DNA of 64,000 nt from Protula sp. h YS-2021 (GCA_949752745.1 OX457028.1:7086922-7150921); one strand, 5' to 3'. Positions 32,426 through 44,910 are shown, counted from the first letter of the stretch. Numbers and translations are program-made. Notes: generated by a model from the sequence alone, not told the origin.

Positions 32426-35220
32426 TTACCATCAAGTGGTAGACGGACAAGTTCAAACCTATATCCCTGTTTTACGGGAGATAATAAGGTAAAACAAACA
32501 CCCCAAAAGACAATAACATGACCTATACAATTTATTTCGCAGTTGAAACATTAGCTTGTACTTACTGATGATGATAACGATTATTATTATTATTATTATT
32601 AGGGACAAGTTTATATTTCGATACATTTAAAGGCTGATCTTATTTGTAAGTTTACACCTTGTGTGCCTTTTATTCTGAGAATAATGTGGATAAATTCCAC
32701 CAACCCCTGGTTAACTTGAATCCAGTTGATTCCAGCCTGTCATCTGTCCCAAGTACTGTTGCGCGTGTCGTCCTTGGGAGGGACTTCTTGAATATACCAC
32801 CGATAAATCGAATTTCGCATGAACAAACGCTTTTCTTGTAACGTGGCCGATATACAAACATTTAATGAGAACACGTATATCTGTAATCAACGCACGCCAT
32901 GGATAAAATTAATTTGTCGTCAGAAGATCCGGAGTTGCTACTTATATGACAGGAGAAAACGTGGTTTTGGATCTTCTGACAAGTCTCTGTGGGAAAAATA
33001 TTGCGTCCCGTCCTCACGACCCCCCCCCCCCCCCTTCCCCATCGGGCAACGACTGTAGGCCTAATATATGTACAAAATGCTCCCGTTCCGCCGTTCAATG
33101 TACAACCAAGTATTGTGCGTCAAATCAAGGGCAAGGTCGTCGGGACTGTCATGGATGTGCCATAGTTTATATTTATACAGCATTTCCTTATGTTTATATT
33201 TATATTTATACAGCATTTCCTTATGCCAGTTCAGCCGTCTAGCGTAGTGGTTCAGACGCTAGCTTGGTTACAGAAGGGCCGCCGGATGGTCGCATTTTAG
33301 GAGTCTATGATCCTTATAAGCCAAGGACTTCCTGCCTTTGCGTAAGGAAAATCATAGCCGTTCTTCCTAAGTTAATTGATCATCATTTGGAAAATTATTG
33401 CTTAGTACTGAATTATATATTAAAAGAATAAATAAAATGGGAATTTTATACCTAAAGTACATGAGGCTTCGTTGAAAATTACACAGCTATGTGCTTCAAA
33501 TATTCAATGGATGGTTTTGGGTCAGAAAATTGTCGGCAAGTGAAATATGGAATCTAGAATTGTGATATATATTTAGAAAAAATCTTTCAGTGAATTTCAA
33601 GTGCCCTCTTCGACGACAAATCCTTGGTGCTTGAAACTGATTGGTTGATTTTAGTCTCACAAATGCCCGTTCGGTCAGACTGCAAACTTGGTGCATACCT
33701 TCGGTTTGGCATTTCAAATTACTGCACAAAGATAATATACAACTTGGGGAGATAAATCAATTTAAACCTACGATTGAACAAGTTTGAGCAAATCTGAAGA
33801 GAAGATTTCGGGTTTGAACTAGAACTGAGCACCTGTTCGACGATAGGGTGAAGTTGCCTGGTGCAAAATACATTAATTTGTGGTTAACGGTAAATTGGAG
33901 CGAACTAGAGTGAGTTCATGTATCTTAGAACGGTGTTTCAAGAAAAGAAAAAGGCGTACAATAGATCGATAAATTTTAATGAAGAAAAATACACTTGGAT
34001 GACATCACATTCCAATAAGTTTTTATCAGAAATACAAACACTTGAGTCCCCCAATTTAGAATTTTCAACAGAAACATACAATCTAATTGGTATGGCTTGG
34101 GTTTCATTTTCAATCTGATGATTGAAATCATATAACTGAAGTCAGCAATGATTGAGTAAAATCAAAATAATGACGAATTCGGTTCTAAATTTTCGGTTCC
34201 CAAGATGTTTTCGTCACTAACAAACATTTGCAAAAGAAACTCAAAGCTAATATCATCTTACTTATGACAAAGATCCATAGCTTAAAGATCCCAAACTTCT
34301 TTCTTATATATATATATATATTTTTTTTTTGCAAAATTAGTTAAAATGACGGAAAATTTATCACAATAAAAAATAAACAAATCAAACTAATCAATGTGCC
34401 CGATATTTTTCGTCACTTTTTGTTGTTCATACTCAAAATTATTGAAATAACAGCGCGGCTTGAAACGATAAACACCAAAGCGCATGCGTGTCGGGCTACT
34501 GGGCCTACACAACCATGCTTTATAAGTCCGGGCTTAATGTTCCTGTTGTATGAAAAAATAGCTCCTGTTCAAAGGAGAAACTCGAAGCGAACATCTATCA
34601 GAAAAGACATATTCAAGTTACCAGTTTTTTTTTTTTTTTTTTTTTTTTTTTACGTACTTCAAATGCAATATTTATTCACTATAACACTGCTTACGTGATT
34701 GTCAAGTATGAAGGGATCCAGGCTAAAAATCCTCACATACTCAGCCAAACCAATGGCAACATACGACTTGAAGACACACAAATCCTGTACAGATTAATAA
34801 ATTACATTCCGATATGGCTCCATATTTCTATGATTTTGTGTCATTCCACAGCAGCTTTTTCTCTGTCGGCTGTACGCCGTTGGGAAATTAAAAAAAAAAA
34901 AAACAAGTAGAATTTTCGGGTTGTTGATCCCTCCTTGTATGCACTGCCACCTCGTTGTTCACGCAGCCACACGACCTAAGGACAGAACAAACACACGAGC
35001 ATTACATCAACGTCTTCTATTTCAAAAACAAGGTGAGTATGGAGAAATGGGAAAATCAAAGTAGGCTACGGCACCTTTTCAGTCTTCTCGCGTCTTTCAT
35101 CTTACGCCGCGCCGACAAAGGACATGCTGCTCCTCTACCGGAATTTCCAGCACAGTTCGGCTTCGGGGATTACACTACGTTAGAGCATTCAGGCTACAAT
35201 AACTCCAGGCCAAGTTCGTA
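32426..35220. other. Non-coding stretch
   Basis: No gene supported. ATT microsatellite near 32580, a C run near 33020, a 30-bp TTTATACAGCATTTCC duplication near 33170-33230, AT repeat near 34306 and T28-type tract near 34625. Confidence 0.4.
33236..33320 (+). repeat. Possible tRNA-derived SINE head
   Basis: TAGCGTAGTGG followed by TT fits a tRNA A box, but no convincing B box follows at the right distance. Confidence 0.3.
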
Positions 35221-35222
35221 TT

Positions 35223-35343
35223 TGGTTCTGGTACCTAGTACCTGTGGTACTTAGTACTTGTGGTACTCAGTACTATTGGTACCTAGTACCTCTGGTACTC
35301 AGTACTACTGGTACTTAGTACTTCTTGTACTTAGTACTTTTAA
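35223..35343. repeat. 16-bp palindromic microsatellite, about seven units
   Basis: Units of GGTACYYAGTACYNNT; each unit is near-palindromic (GGTAC..AGTACC). Confidence 0.85.
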
Positions 35344-37380
35344 AAGATACATTTTCCTCAAACATCAAATTTCAGGGCAGAACTTCTACAATTTCTGCAG
35401 CCCCTTACTTCTTCGTTTTTTTGTTTTTGTTTTTTTTTTTCTTTAGTTTAAATGTCAAACTGACCCTATCCTTTGAACTGTGTCGTTATTTTGGAGAGGT
35501 TAATGTGTTTTGAACTGAAACGTCGGAATATGGAGCAGCATGTCCCAGGCCCCTGGTCTTGTGGCCCATTCTTCCGACTGTTGTCAAAAGTGCAGTGTTA
35601 AGTTTTCACATTTCAACACTAACCTGTTCATTTCTGTTTTAAAATGGGATATGCGCTGGACTGAAAAAGACCGTTTTGTTCTGAAATGGAAATACCTGTT
35701 TGGAGGCGAAAACATCCTGGAAGTAAACTATGTTAAGACATAGAACGCAATACTCAAAATAAGAGGCCGGAATGAATACCTGTGGTTTACGGCGTACGTG
35801 TGACCAAAGCACCGCCTGAAAATATGCGTTTAGTGAAGCAACCACACTTGTAACATACTGCCAATTATTCATGCCCCAAACAACACCCCCCCCCCCCCCT
35901 CCCCACACACACACCGAACGTTGTTGTTTATCAGACCCTCCCATATACACTACACCACAGACCTTTTGTCTGTGTCACGCCTCCCCCCACAACCCCACCC
36001 CCATCCTCTAAGGCAATACTCCGGATAAACAACCCCCTTCACCTATATAAAAATCCAGGCATGCATTTATAAGTGCTCACTTGCCTTAAAACGTCGTAAC
36101 CAGTCTCTTCGAACACCCACCTATCAACGCTTATTCATTGGAGAAAAAGAGACAGAGAGGAAATACCTAGAGTGTTGATTTTTTAAAACGTCAATGACTA
36201 CCGCTTGCCCAAGTCCGTCAACATTTCGTTGTAGGCACTCACCTCAAACAGGGCTCATTAAAATGTTCACAAAGTGGCAAACATTGCATACACAAGATGT
36301 TCACAATTTTTCGTTTCTACTTGTAAAACAGTTATGTAAACAAAAAGACAGACCAGTAAATACATTGAGTAATATGATTCGAGCAGGTCATTTATTAAGA
36401 ACACCACGCCCACTGCTTTCCGGAAGCAAAACACTCCTTATTTTAAACGGCAACTTTCTGTTGAAGAAATCTGTTCCTGAGATAAATACTGGAAATTGCC
36501 AAGGGTATATCAAAAGATAACTAAGAGATAATTTAATAATTTTTTCACTTCATTTACTTGAAAAATTGAAGGGCCATATTTCCGAAGACTTTCTCGTGAA
36601 AATAATGCAATTTTCACAGACAGATGGACGCACATACAGACGCCGACTCCTCATAATATCCTAGCTAAACAGGAACAGTGATATTTTTTTAAAATCTTCT
36701 TATTATGCAAAGCAAAGTGGAGGCATATGCTCGAGTGGAAAACCTCAGCCAGCACATCGAACGTTCTCTGCCTCAGCGTGATTACTGACCGATGCCACCA
36801 AATTAAAAGGGATTTATTATTTGATCACCTATGCCAGTGAATGGAGTGAAAATCGGCGCGTGACATTACAATAAAAAAAAATCTCTACAAATCACAGAGA
36901 AACGTTAGAACCTAAGCCTCCAGGAACAGGTCACTATTTATCGACCAGCCTGCTTTAACAGGTTTACATGTGTTATTTCAAAACCACCAGGTATTGTTTC
37001 TGAACACAAACACGCATGATTTACAAAGATATTGTACAAGAATAGCGCACTACACTGAAGCGAATCAAAGAAGCGTATACCTGTCTGCATTACCTCAAAT
37101 TACGATACGCTTTTTGCATTCAATTGTAAATTTAATGAAATCTGCCGGATAAATTGCCACCGCACTAAGTGGGCCTTCTCCAACTCAGCTGTAGCAGGTG
37201 TTAAAGCTGAAAGTCGGCTCATCGAAGCCAAAATATACATTACACCCCCTCCAAGCAACCACATGTCTTTTAACCTTTTTTTTTTTCAAATTTACTTTTA
37301 ATATATATATGTCAAAATTCAAAACTGTAATTGCACCCCATTCTTGTATTTTTTTTAAATGTCCGCTTTTGCTTGTTACT
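35344..37380. other. Non-coding stretch before LUC7L3
   Basis: No coding evidence; ORFs such as 36194-36520 lack any recognisable domain. C run near 35885. Confidence 0.4.
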
Positions 37381-37959
37381 TAAAAGACGAATGTTTATTT
37401 ACAAACAGTACTTGTGAAGACACACTGTAACGGACGAGACAATTTTTCATTTTACACGTTTTGTTGAGACATTCACACATTTCAACAGCGTGTGTGTACG
37501 AGGACTACACACTGAACCACCAGTGTAAAGCGCCGAAAAACCCACCAAAAGTCCCCCCTTTATATCGACCGTTTAACACAGTGTGTCTTTTTTAACCATT
37601 TCTGTATATTGAAACGCAGTTATCTGCAGCGTGTCATTTAGATCGATGTTGTAAGACAGGTTTTTCGTGACGTCATCAACGTTCCACATGTCATCTTTCA
37701 CTAGGCTCTGTGGAAATCGTGGAAATCTCCGATGCTTACAACTCCCAGGTACTACGTCACGCCCAGCAACAGCTTACTTACTCTTGCCTCCCAACACTCT
37801 TCTTGGAAAATTCCCACAACACAGAAATCTCGAATGCACAGGTTACACTGTACTTTCGCTCAATGTCTTACCAAAAAACATACGGCAGTACTAACACCAG
37901 CAACTGTCCGCCAAAAAAGGAATCATTTCCTCAATATCAATTGATGCATCTGCCCCACA

Positions 37960-38090
37960 CCATTGTTACACTGTCCCAGACGATTGTTACACTGTCCCAG
38001 ACGATTGTTACACTGTCCCAGACTATTCTTACACTGTCCTAGACGACTGTTACACTGTCCCAGACGATTGCTACACTGTCCACTGCCACT
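37960..38090. repeat. 21-bp tandem repeat, ~6 copies, LUC7L3 3' UTR region
   Basis: Unit TTACACTGTCCCAGACGATTG. On the minus strand it lies downstream of the LUC7L3 stop. An AATAAA (minus strand near 37396) would place it within the 3' UTR. Confidence 0.8.
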
Positions 38091-38311
38091 GATTCCCCAA
38101 AACACCCCTGCATGTTTTATGACTCACTCTCTTTCCAAGCGCACTGCACGTGAGCTATTACCGTATTGTGAGCACAACTGCGAGACAACTGCGCTTCGAA
38201 CTTGCACTCACCTTCAGTCCTGAAACAAAGCCTGGATTAGCAGAGAGCAGCGGAAAACTACTTGTCTAAGCCTTACCTGTTGGGCGGCCTAAACACACCT
38301 TCACAGCGCCG

Positions 38312-41300
38312 CTACTCCGCCGTTACCTCGCACATGTCGTCGTTGGAGTCGCCGTCGGCTTTCTCCATTTCTACATCACCGCCACCAGTCTCTGGGCCTT
38401 CTTTTTGTGTGTCTGAAAACAACAGTAACAACTATCGCACATTCTGGGCAATTTTCCCCAACAAAATACAGGCACGCGTGATCGAAATAAATAACTCATT
38501 ATTTATCCGTTTACAATTCATTTGTCAGGATACAGAATTATTTTTATTTATTTACTTGCTCTTTCCAAGAACTACTGAGATTCGTTTGTATATCGTTGAG
38601 TACACAATCGTACCGTCAGTTTTGATTTCTTGCTTTGCTTCAGCCACGTCTGTCTCCTCGCTGTCGGCCTTCTCTTCGCGTTCTCGTCTGCTTTCTTCAC
38701 TCTTCCGCGATTCGCTTTTCTCGCGCGATTTCCGCGACTCGCTTTTCTCGCGCGATTTCCGCGACTCGCTTTTCTCGCGCGATTTCCGCGACTCGCTCTT
38801 ATCCCTCGACTTCCGCGACTCGCTTTTCTCGCGAGACTTCTTGTCACGATTGGACCTGCTCGACTTCTCGCGAGATCTCCTGCGATCACGTGACCGCGAG
38901 CGATGCGAGCGCTTGGAGCGTTCTCGGGAGCGCGAGCGGCGTCGCGACTTCCTGGAAGCAAAACACTTCACTCAACAAGAATGCCACCAAAACAGTCCGT
39001 TCTCATAAACTTCCATACATTAACAGTCAAATACAGATTTTTTGTCTGAATTTATTCACAGTAATAGATAGGTAAAAAAGTTCAAACACAGAATAGGTAA
39101 GCCTTATGACTAGATCTTTGCACTGTTAACAGCTGGACACGCGCACCTGTTGCGACTTCTGCTCCTGTGTCGCCTGCTCCTGCTTCGTGACCTTGACCTG
39201 CGTGACCTTGACCTGCTCCGTTTCTTCCGCCGCTCTTCCCTTTCCTTCTCACGTTCCTTCTCTCTCTCCTCCCGTTCCTTGTGCCTCTTCTCGCGTTCCT
39301 TCTCGCGCTCCAACCGTTCCTTCTCCCGTTCCTTATCGCGTTCCTCTCGCTCTCGCTGCCGTTTCTCAAGCATCTCCTGGGTGGGCTCGCCTCGTATTTT
39401 ACGCTAGACAACAGAAACACCCATACATGAGTACGACTATTGCTTCTTTCTTACTTCATCACGACGGAAATGCACGAAGGTATCTGCAGAATCTCCGGAA
39501 CTCAGCACATACACAATCAAGTTGTACGACCTTCACTTCCAACAATAACAAACTTCTGTGGCACAACAATCATAAGGTTAACCCAGAATTCACGGGTAAT
39601 GCCCCAACAACAGAAGAATATTTTATTAAGCCCTTTGATTATGATCAGCAAATTCTGAACGACAGATGACGTCCGCCAAACCACTTCACTGAAGGCTCCT
39701 TTACCTTAAGCTTATCAATGGTGTCTCTAACTTTGCCGTAGCCCATGTGCTGTTTGCCCATCAAGTGCTCTTCTACCCGCTGCTGTGCGTCACCCATCAC
39801 AAGGAAGGCTCCGCACACCTCGCACACCTCCATCTCTTTGGGTTGTAATGTCTGATGGAAGTTCGTCACCTGCAACATTGGTATAAGCCCACACTAACAA
39901 TGAAATTTCCATAAATGTAAAAAAAAAAACCTACAGTCACCTCTCCCCTATTCGTTTCCAGGAAGAACCGCACAACTTTCGTTTTTTTAAGCCCCGAATC
40001 GACGCTGTAGGCCCCAGGGGGAGACTATAGGTTTGGGTGTTTCCCGTCTGTCTGTCCGTCTGGCCGCTCATCCCAGGCTTATTCTCACCTCATAATCCGC
40101 TTCCTATTAATATTTTGCACGGATGACCTAGTAAGTGGGTGCACATTATTTTTACTCTGACATTGACCCAATTTCAAGGTCACAAGGCCTTGGATTTTCA
40201 ATTTCTGTTGGGGATTATGTTCTTGTTTTCTCAGACCTCTTCAATACGCAGCTTCTAACGAATCTCCCCCCCCCCCAACCCTCTTCAAGACGCCAGCATG
40301 TACTTTCGGCAATTTCCGATGAGGGTTATGTTCCGACTGCAGGTTCGTTGGGTTTAAAGTATCTAGAAACCTCAAAGTGCAATTTTCTTTGCGCATATGT
40401 GCTTTGAAATGTAGCGAACCCTGATATGAATTTTTTAAAATCATTTTTTTCTAAGATTTCTTTTTTTTCGTTAGACACAATATTTTGCAGTGGGAACATA
40501 AAAACTTTTCTGTAGATTCGTACGTGCGAATTCACTTATTAGAAGCAGCGAGATTGGGTGACTCACATGTTGTTCTTCATGTATCATAATTTATTTATTA
40601 ATTTTTCACCATTTTTCTAAGCTTTTTATTTCTTTTTTTTTTCGCGGTCGAAACGTAAACACTTTTCTGTAGATTCGTGCGTGCGAATTCACTTATTAGA
40701 AGCAGCAGGACTGGGTGACTCACATTCTGGAGCTGTTCCCTCTCGTCGCGGAGCTGCTCACAGAGGCGAAGGACACCCTGCGACTCCTCGACCTTGCCCT
40801 GGCAGCCCAGCTCCTCAGCCTGTTCTACCAGGTCGTTGATGCGCTGCGTTAGCATCTCCATCTTCTCCTCCTTCTGCACTTGCGGCCCGTTGCTCAGCTG
40901 AAATGCAGGCGTGAGATGGTGTCATTAACGCGAGGGGAAAAAAACCGTAACTGTCGACAATGCCGTCTTGAGCATGTCAGTGATAATTTCAAAATTACAA
41001 CTTCCCTTACATCCAGATTTTGTTATTAGCGTCCTGTGTGATCACTTCCAAGTGACAATCACCAACCATTTTATTTTGGTTAAATTTTTTTCAAAGAAAG
41101 ACAAACAAAAAGATACTCACAGCGGCCTGTGAATTGTTAAGTGCAAGACGTGATTTCCCTTTCTGAATGCGTTTTTCAACGTCTGACAAAAGAGTCTGTA
41201 GAAAGGACAGGAAGTCTTCTTCATATCCCAGCGTGCCATTCCTCGAACTCTTTTCATACCTAAATGTAAAGATAATCAGCATCGCACCCGAACATTTTAA

Positions 41301-43900
41301 GGACCTTTCCCAGCAGTTAATTTAAAAGAAATCGTGGAGTAGTGTATGCTTTAACTAACACAATATTTTACAAGGAGCGTACAACTATCTGTCAAATACA
41401 CGCATCAACCGCCACATGACAACTAGCACTGTAACTGACAGGTTTGTAGAAGGAAGTTGTCATGGATGAAGGCGTTTATCACCTATCTATTATACTTGAA
41501 CTGACAAATTCGTTCATTTACCTTTCCTTCATCAAATCGTCATGGATCTTTGAGCATTCGCCTGAATAGACAAGAAAAGAACATATACAACATTCACGTG
41601 CCATATTATTCTTCAAGGTCACAAGCACCACAATTGGGGCTTACCTTTTTTTTAATTCATCATCGTGAAGCTTGTCGCAGACACCTGTAAAATAAGCCAC
41701 AGCAAAGCACCGTGTCACTTACAGTCGCTAGGTTACGCTACAGTGGTTCAATCAAAAATCTAAATTGAAAACTATCTTGTTAATATTTCCAAACACTTCA
41801 CTGTTTGAACCAGAAAAGCGAGCACTGTGTCTGGATTCAATGTATCAACAACAAATCAGAAGAACTCACCTAAATCAGCTCTTGTATTCGTAAACAAGTC
41901 ATGGGGACAATACCCACACAGGAAATATTTGCAAACCTGAAAGAATTAAGTAGCAAAAGTTATAATTTCCCTCGTAAAACCTGACGTAACAAAAACAACA
42001 GATAAGATTTAAAACATTCCTATTTAACAAGGTGAAAGTGCCTGCAAAAAAAAAAAAAACAAAGTTTCAACTGCCCAAGTAACTGCTACCGCTAATCGTC
42101 AATATAATCGGATTTTTTTTTTTTTTAACGCATACGCTACTCACCATAAAAGCAAAAAACCCGTTTACTAACGTGAAATTACCATATCGTACGCCAATAT
42201 TAAAAAAAATTGACTTCAATTGCACGTTCAATTATCGCAACTGTGACTCAAAGACCAGCACACTTGAATAACTGGCACACTTGAATAACTTTTCAACCTC
42301 ATTGTCTTTGGTGACTGTTGTGCAGATGAACATACAGAATTAATGGTGTCGTTAATGGGACTCAATTATTTTTGTAGCTACGTTCTCCTCCGGGTATGCG
42401 CAAACTTACTGGTATTTTTCAACTTTTACTTCTATTCTCTACGATCTTTTTTTTTCTTTTTTTTAAATAAGTAAACAGGTAACGTCGACTGGCGCAACTT
42501 GAAAAAATTTTAGTCACTTGACTTTGGTGACTTTATATTTAAAACTCGAAACGTAAGTAAACACCTGCCAACTAAGTGAGGAAATTAGTTTTCCTCCACT
42601 TCAACAAAGAAATAAAAGATATGCACCCCAGTAAAAACTAGAAAATTATTTCGCTAGCGAAATGTTAGACACTTGACAAAAATTAAAACGCAAAAATACT
42701 TCCTTCAACAGGTTATTTCTTGAACAATATATTGCAAACAACACAGTTTGAATACGTCTTATAAGCCGAGTAGTGTTTGGTTTTTGTTGGCTTAAGGTTT
42801 ATTGACTGGGCAGCCATACGCCGTGTTCTCTATTTACGCAGTGAGAGCTCGCACAAAGCTCAGCAACTGTGTTCTGTGATGTACGGTAAATGCACTGTAT
42901 TTACTTGCAAAAATACACTATTTTCACATTCCATTTAAACAAAGAAGACGAAATCGAAGACGAAAATAAAAAGTAACATGCACACGTTCAGATCAAACTC
43001 TTCATAAGTCCCAAGTTTCATGGTCCTAGGGCCCATAGTTTCAAAGAAGAAGAAGACACACAAAAAAACGGAAAAAAACGTCAAGAAGAAAAAAAGGACG
43101 AACGGCTGCTCGCACAAATTTATATAACTCTTGCAAGCCAAAGGCTTGTCAAGTGTTAATTACGCTTGTTTTGCTAGAGGGGTATATAAGCGGATCTTTA
43201 CTTGAACTGTTGTCGAAAATTTTGCGTTTCAGAAAGAACTGACTCAGAGCTTGGACTAGCTTACAAGCCAAATCACACTTTGACTTCTGTCGAAAAGTTT
43301 TTGCGTTTCAGCTGAATTCAGTTGGGATAAGGATATAAAGAAAAAATACAAAAAAAAAACTGGCAAAAATCAACGAAAATCCATTTTGCCAGAAACATAT
43401 TCACCTATAGGCTATTAAAGGGGCTGAATAAGGTAAAATAGCTTTTAAGAGATCATGTGATGGCTTTATAAATTTTATGAGTGTGCATGTTGAAAGAAAA
43501 TTTGAATTTTCATGTTTTTTTCCTTATCACTTCTTTATAATTTATCCCAAAATATTTGCAGTCGAAACAACACCTGCATCGGAAAAACCCGTAAGTGTGA
43601 ATTACGAGTTGCTTATTAGGCGTGTTGTTAGCTCCAGAAAGCGGTGCGCTAAAAAGTTTCCAGGCACACAGGGAGATATACGATGTTATACAAGTCAGGG
43701 CTACTCGGAGCTAGCGTGTTGTTGGTACGACTTTTATTAACTGAATCCTCTCGGATTCCGACAGAATCTCAAGTGAGCCAGTTCAACGGCATTACCTCTG
43801 GATCATCAAAGTTTGGTCTTGCTCTGCCTCTGTCTGTTGGCGCAAGGTTACGATCTCTTCCCATCAACTCATCCAAAAGCTTCGCTGCGTCCGACGCCAT
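38312..43900 (-). CDS. LUC7L3: LUC7-like 3 (CROP) U1 snRNP-associated splicing factor
   Basis: Nine coding exons on the minus strand with GT-AG borders: 43900-43796, 41936-41870, then either 41684-41645 or 41561-41522, 41259-41121, 40897-40724, 39869-39705, 39403-39147, 38951-38614 and 38412-38312. With one 40-nt exon the total is 1386 nt, 461 residues (human about 432). Start MASDAAKLLDELMGRDRNLA is close to human LUC7L3. Zinc finger 1 begins VCKYFLCGYCPHDLF and is completed by the alternative exon. Finger 2 is CEVCGAFLVMGDAQQRVEEH with KQHMGY. A charged EREKER helix and RS domain follow. LUC7 proteins sit on the U1 snRNP and influence 5' splice-site choice. Stop TAG at 38312; an alternative donor (GAG/GTAACG) just before it cannot be excluded. 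Confidence 0.93.
38695..38850 (-). repeat. 27-bp repeat coding for the RS domain
   Basis: Five units coding for a nine-residue KSESRKSRE-type repeat inside LUC7L3 exon 8; nearly identical at DNA level. Confidence 0.85.
40008..40070 (+). repeat. Hairpin-headed repeat in LUC7L3 intron
   Basis: TAG-CCCC/GGGG-CTA hairpin, then CTATAGGTTTGGGTGTTTCC and GTCTGTCTGTCCGTC. Confidence 0.55.
40503..40725 (-). repeat. Tandem duplication of the LUC7L3 exon-5 splice donor region
   Basis: 40661-40723, next to exon 5 (40724), is repeated 157 bp away at 40504-40567. Both carry ACTTTTCTGTAGATTCG, CGAATTCACTTATTAGAAGC and GGGTGACTCAC, so the minus strand has two GTGAGTCACCC donors. Confidence 0.85.
41522..41561 (-). 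other. LUC7L3 alternative exon B (40 nt)
   Basis: Encodes GECSKIHDDLMKE(R); acceptor TCTATTCAG, donor GTAAAT. Closer to the human segment (GPCEKIHDENL) than exon A. 83-nt intron from exon A. Confidence 0.88.
41645..41684 (-). other. LUC7L3 alternative exon A (40 nt)
   Basis: Encodes GVCDKLHDDELKK(R) after the G of the previous exon; acceptor TTTTACAG, donor GTAAGC. Contains the third Cys and the His of zinc finger 1. Same length and phase as exon B. Confidence 0.85.
42638..42680 (-). mobile_element. Helitron-like 3' end: hairpin then CTAG
   Basis: Minus strand: perfect palindrome ATTTCGCTAGCGAAAT (42663-42648), six bases, CTAG (42641-42638), then T. Confidence 0.5.
43255..43440. repeat. Dispersed repeat shared with 15190-15330
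   Basis: Both have GCGTTTC, a small palindrome (TTCAGCTGAA here, TTCGGCCGAA there), GGGATAA and a poly-A-rich tail. Confidence 0.45.
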
Positions 43901-44800
43901 TTTCTTTCTAGTGAGTGCTACGAATCCAGATATGGAAACATTTGTCCCATAAGCAATAAATAAGTAAATCGTATGTAAAAATGAAAGTCACAATAAGCAA
44001 AAAAAAGTTTATTATGTATGGTAGGTTTAAAAGAATGCACTCAAACATTCACAAATAGCAAAATTATGTACAAAAAGCACAGTTGAAAGTCAAAACTTGT
44101 TTTGTATTGAAATCGGTGTCGAGTTAAAAAAATTCCCATAAAAATAACATTGAGTGCATTGTTATAAAACAGCTGACATCCGATGAGATCTATGCAACTG
44201 TTGTATATCAACAGGGAGTTGATAAAAAAACACGTCTGGTTTTATGTGTATTATTTTCGCGGAATCCCAAGTGGGTTTGCGGTTTTGAAAGTTATGACAC
44301 ACAACAGACCTAACCGCCTTAGAGGTTAGCGGTTGGACATCAAGGCAGTGTGTAATTTAGTTTGAGTACATTGAGGTAGGCGAAACATCAACCATTTTTG
44401 TCACACACATGATGTTAAACTTCTTTACATCACTATACATAGATATCTATACTATATCTAAAATAAAGTCGGCGATATTGTATAAAACATATGATTTCCC
44501 GTTAACTTTTTATTTAGATACCATAATATGTACTTAAAACATGCAGACGCAGAGTAGATTCACTTCTCTCCATTCAAGTGATACAATTTTATTCTGTGCC
44601 TTTTTTTTAGCAAAAACGAATATAACATTCATTTACAACTTTAGTACCAATTAAGACTATTTCTGTGGTCCCCTTTATCGACTTTCCTACGAGCATACAA
44701 AGTGTAAGATAAAAAATAGATGAGTGACTATATAGAATTATACAATGGTCGACATATTTAGAATGAACAATGAAAAATTTAAGTAATTTGAGAAAGATTA
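43901..44800. other. Region upstream of LUC7L3
   Basis: Promoter expected just above 43900 but no clear element seen. 44262-44310 resembles 12905-12955. Confidence 0.35.
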
Positions 44801-44802
44801 AA

Positions 44803-44808
44803 GAGAGA

Positions 44809-44889
<81 letters not shown>

Positions 44890-44890
44890 G
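44803..44890. repeat. (GA)n microsatellite
   Basis: About 43 GA units with few interruptions. Confidence 0.95.
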
Positions 44891-44910
44891 GAAGAGTAAA
44901 ATCCTTCAAC

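Larger units (their letters stand above)
41937..43795 (-). other. LUC7L3 intron 1
   Basis: AT-rich; contains a Helitron-like end at 42638-42663 and a dispersed repeat at 43255-43440. No other gene. Confidence 0.6.

Noticed and set aside
33236..33320. Functional tRNA gene
   Set aside because: A box only; no B box or cloverleaf.
36194..36520. 108-codon ORF
   Set aside because: No domain, no neighbours or splice context; length within chance for AT-moderate sequence.
38262..39008. 248-codon plus-strand ORF rich in SRDF repeats
   Set aside because: Antisense to LUC7L3 exons 8 and 9.
41522..41684. One of the two 40-nt LUC7L3 exons being a dead relic
   Set aside because: Both keep open codons, Cys/His ligands and canonical splice sites, so neither can be dismissed from sequence alone.
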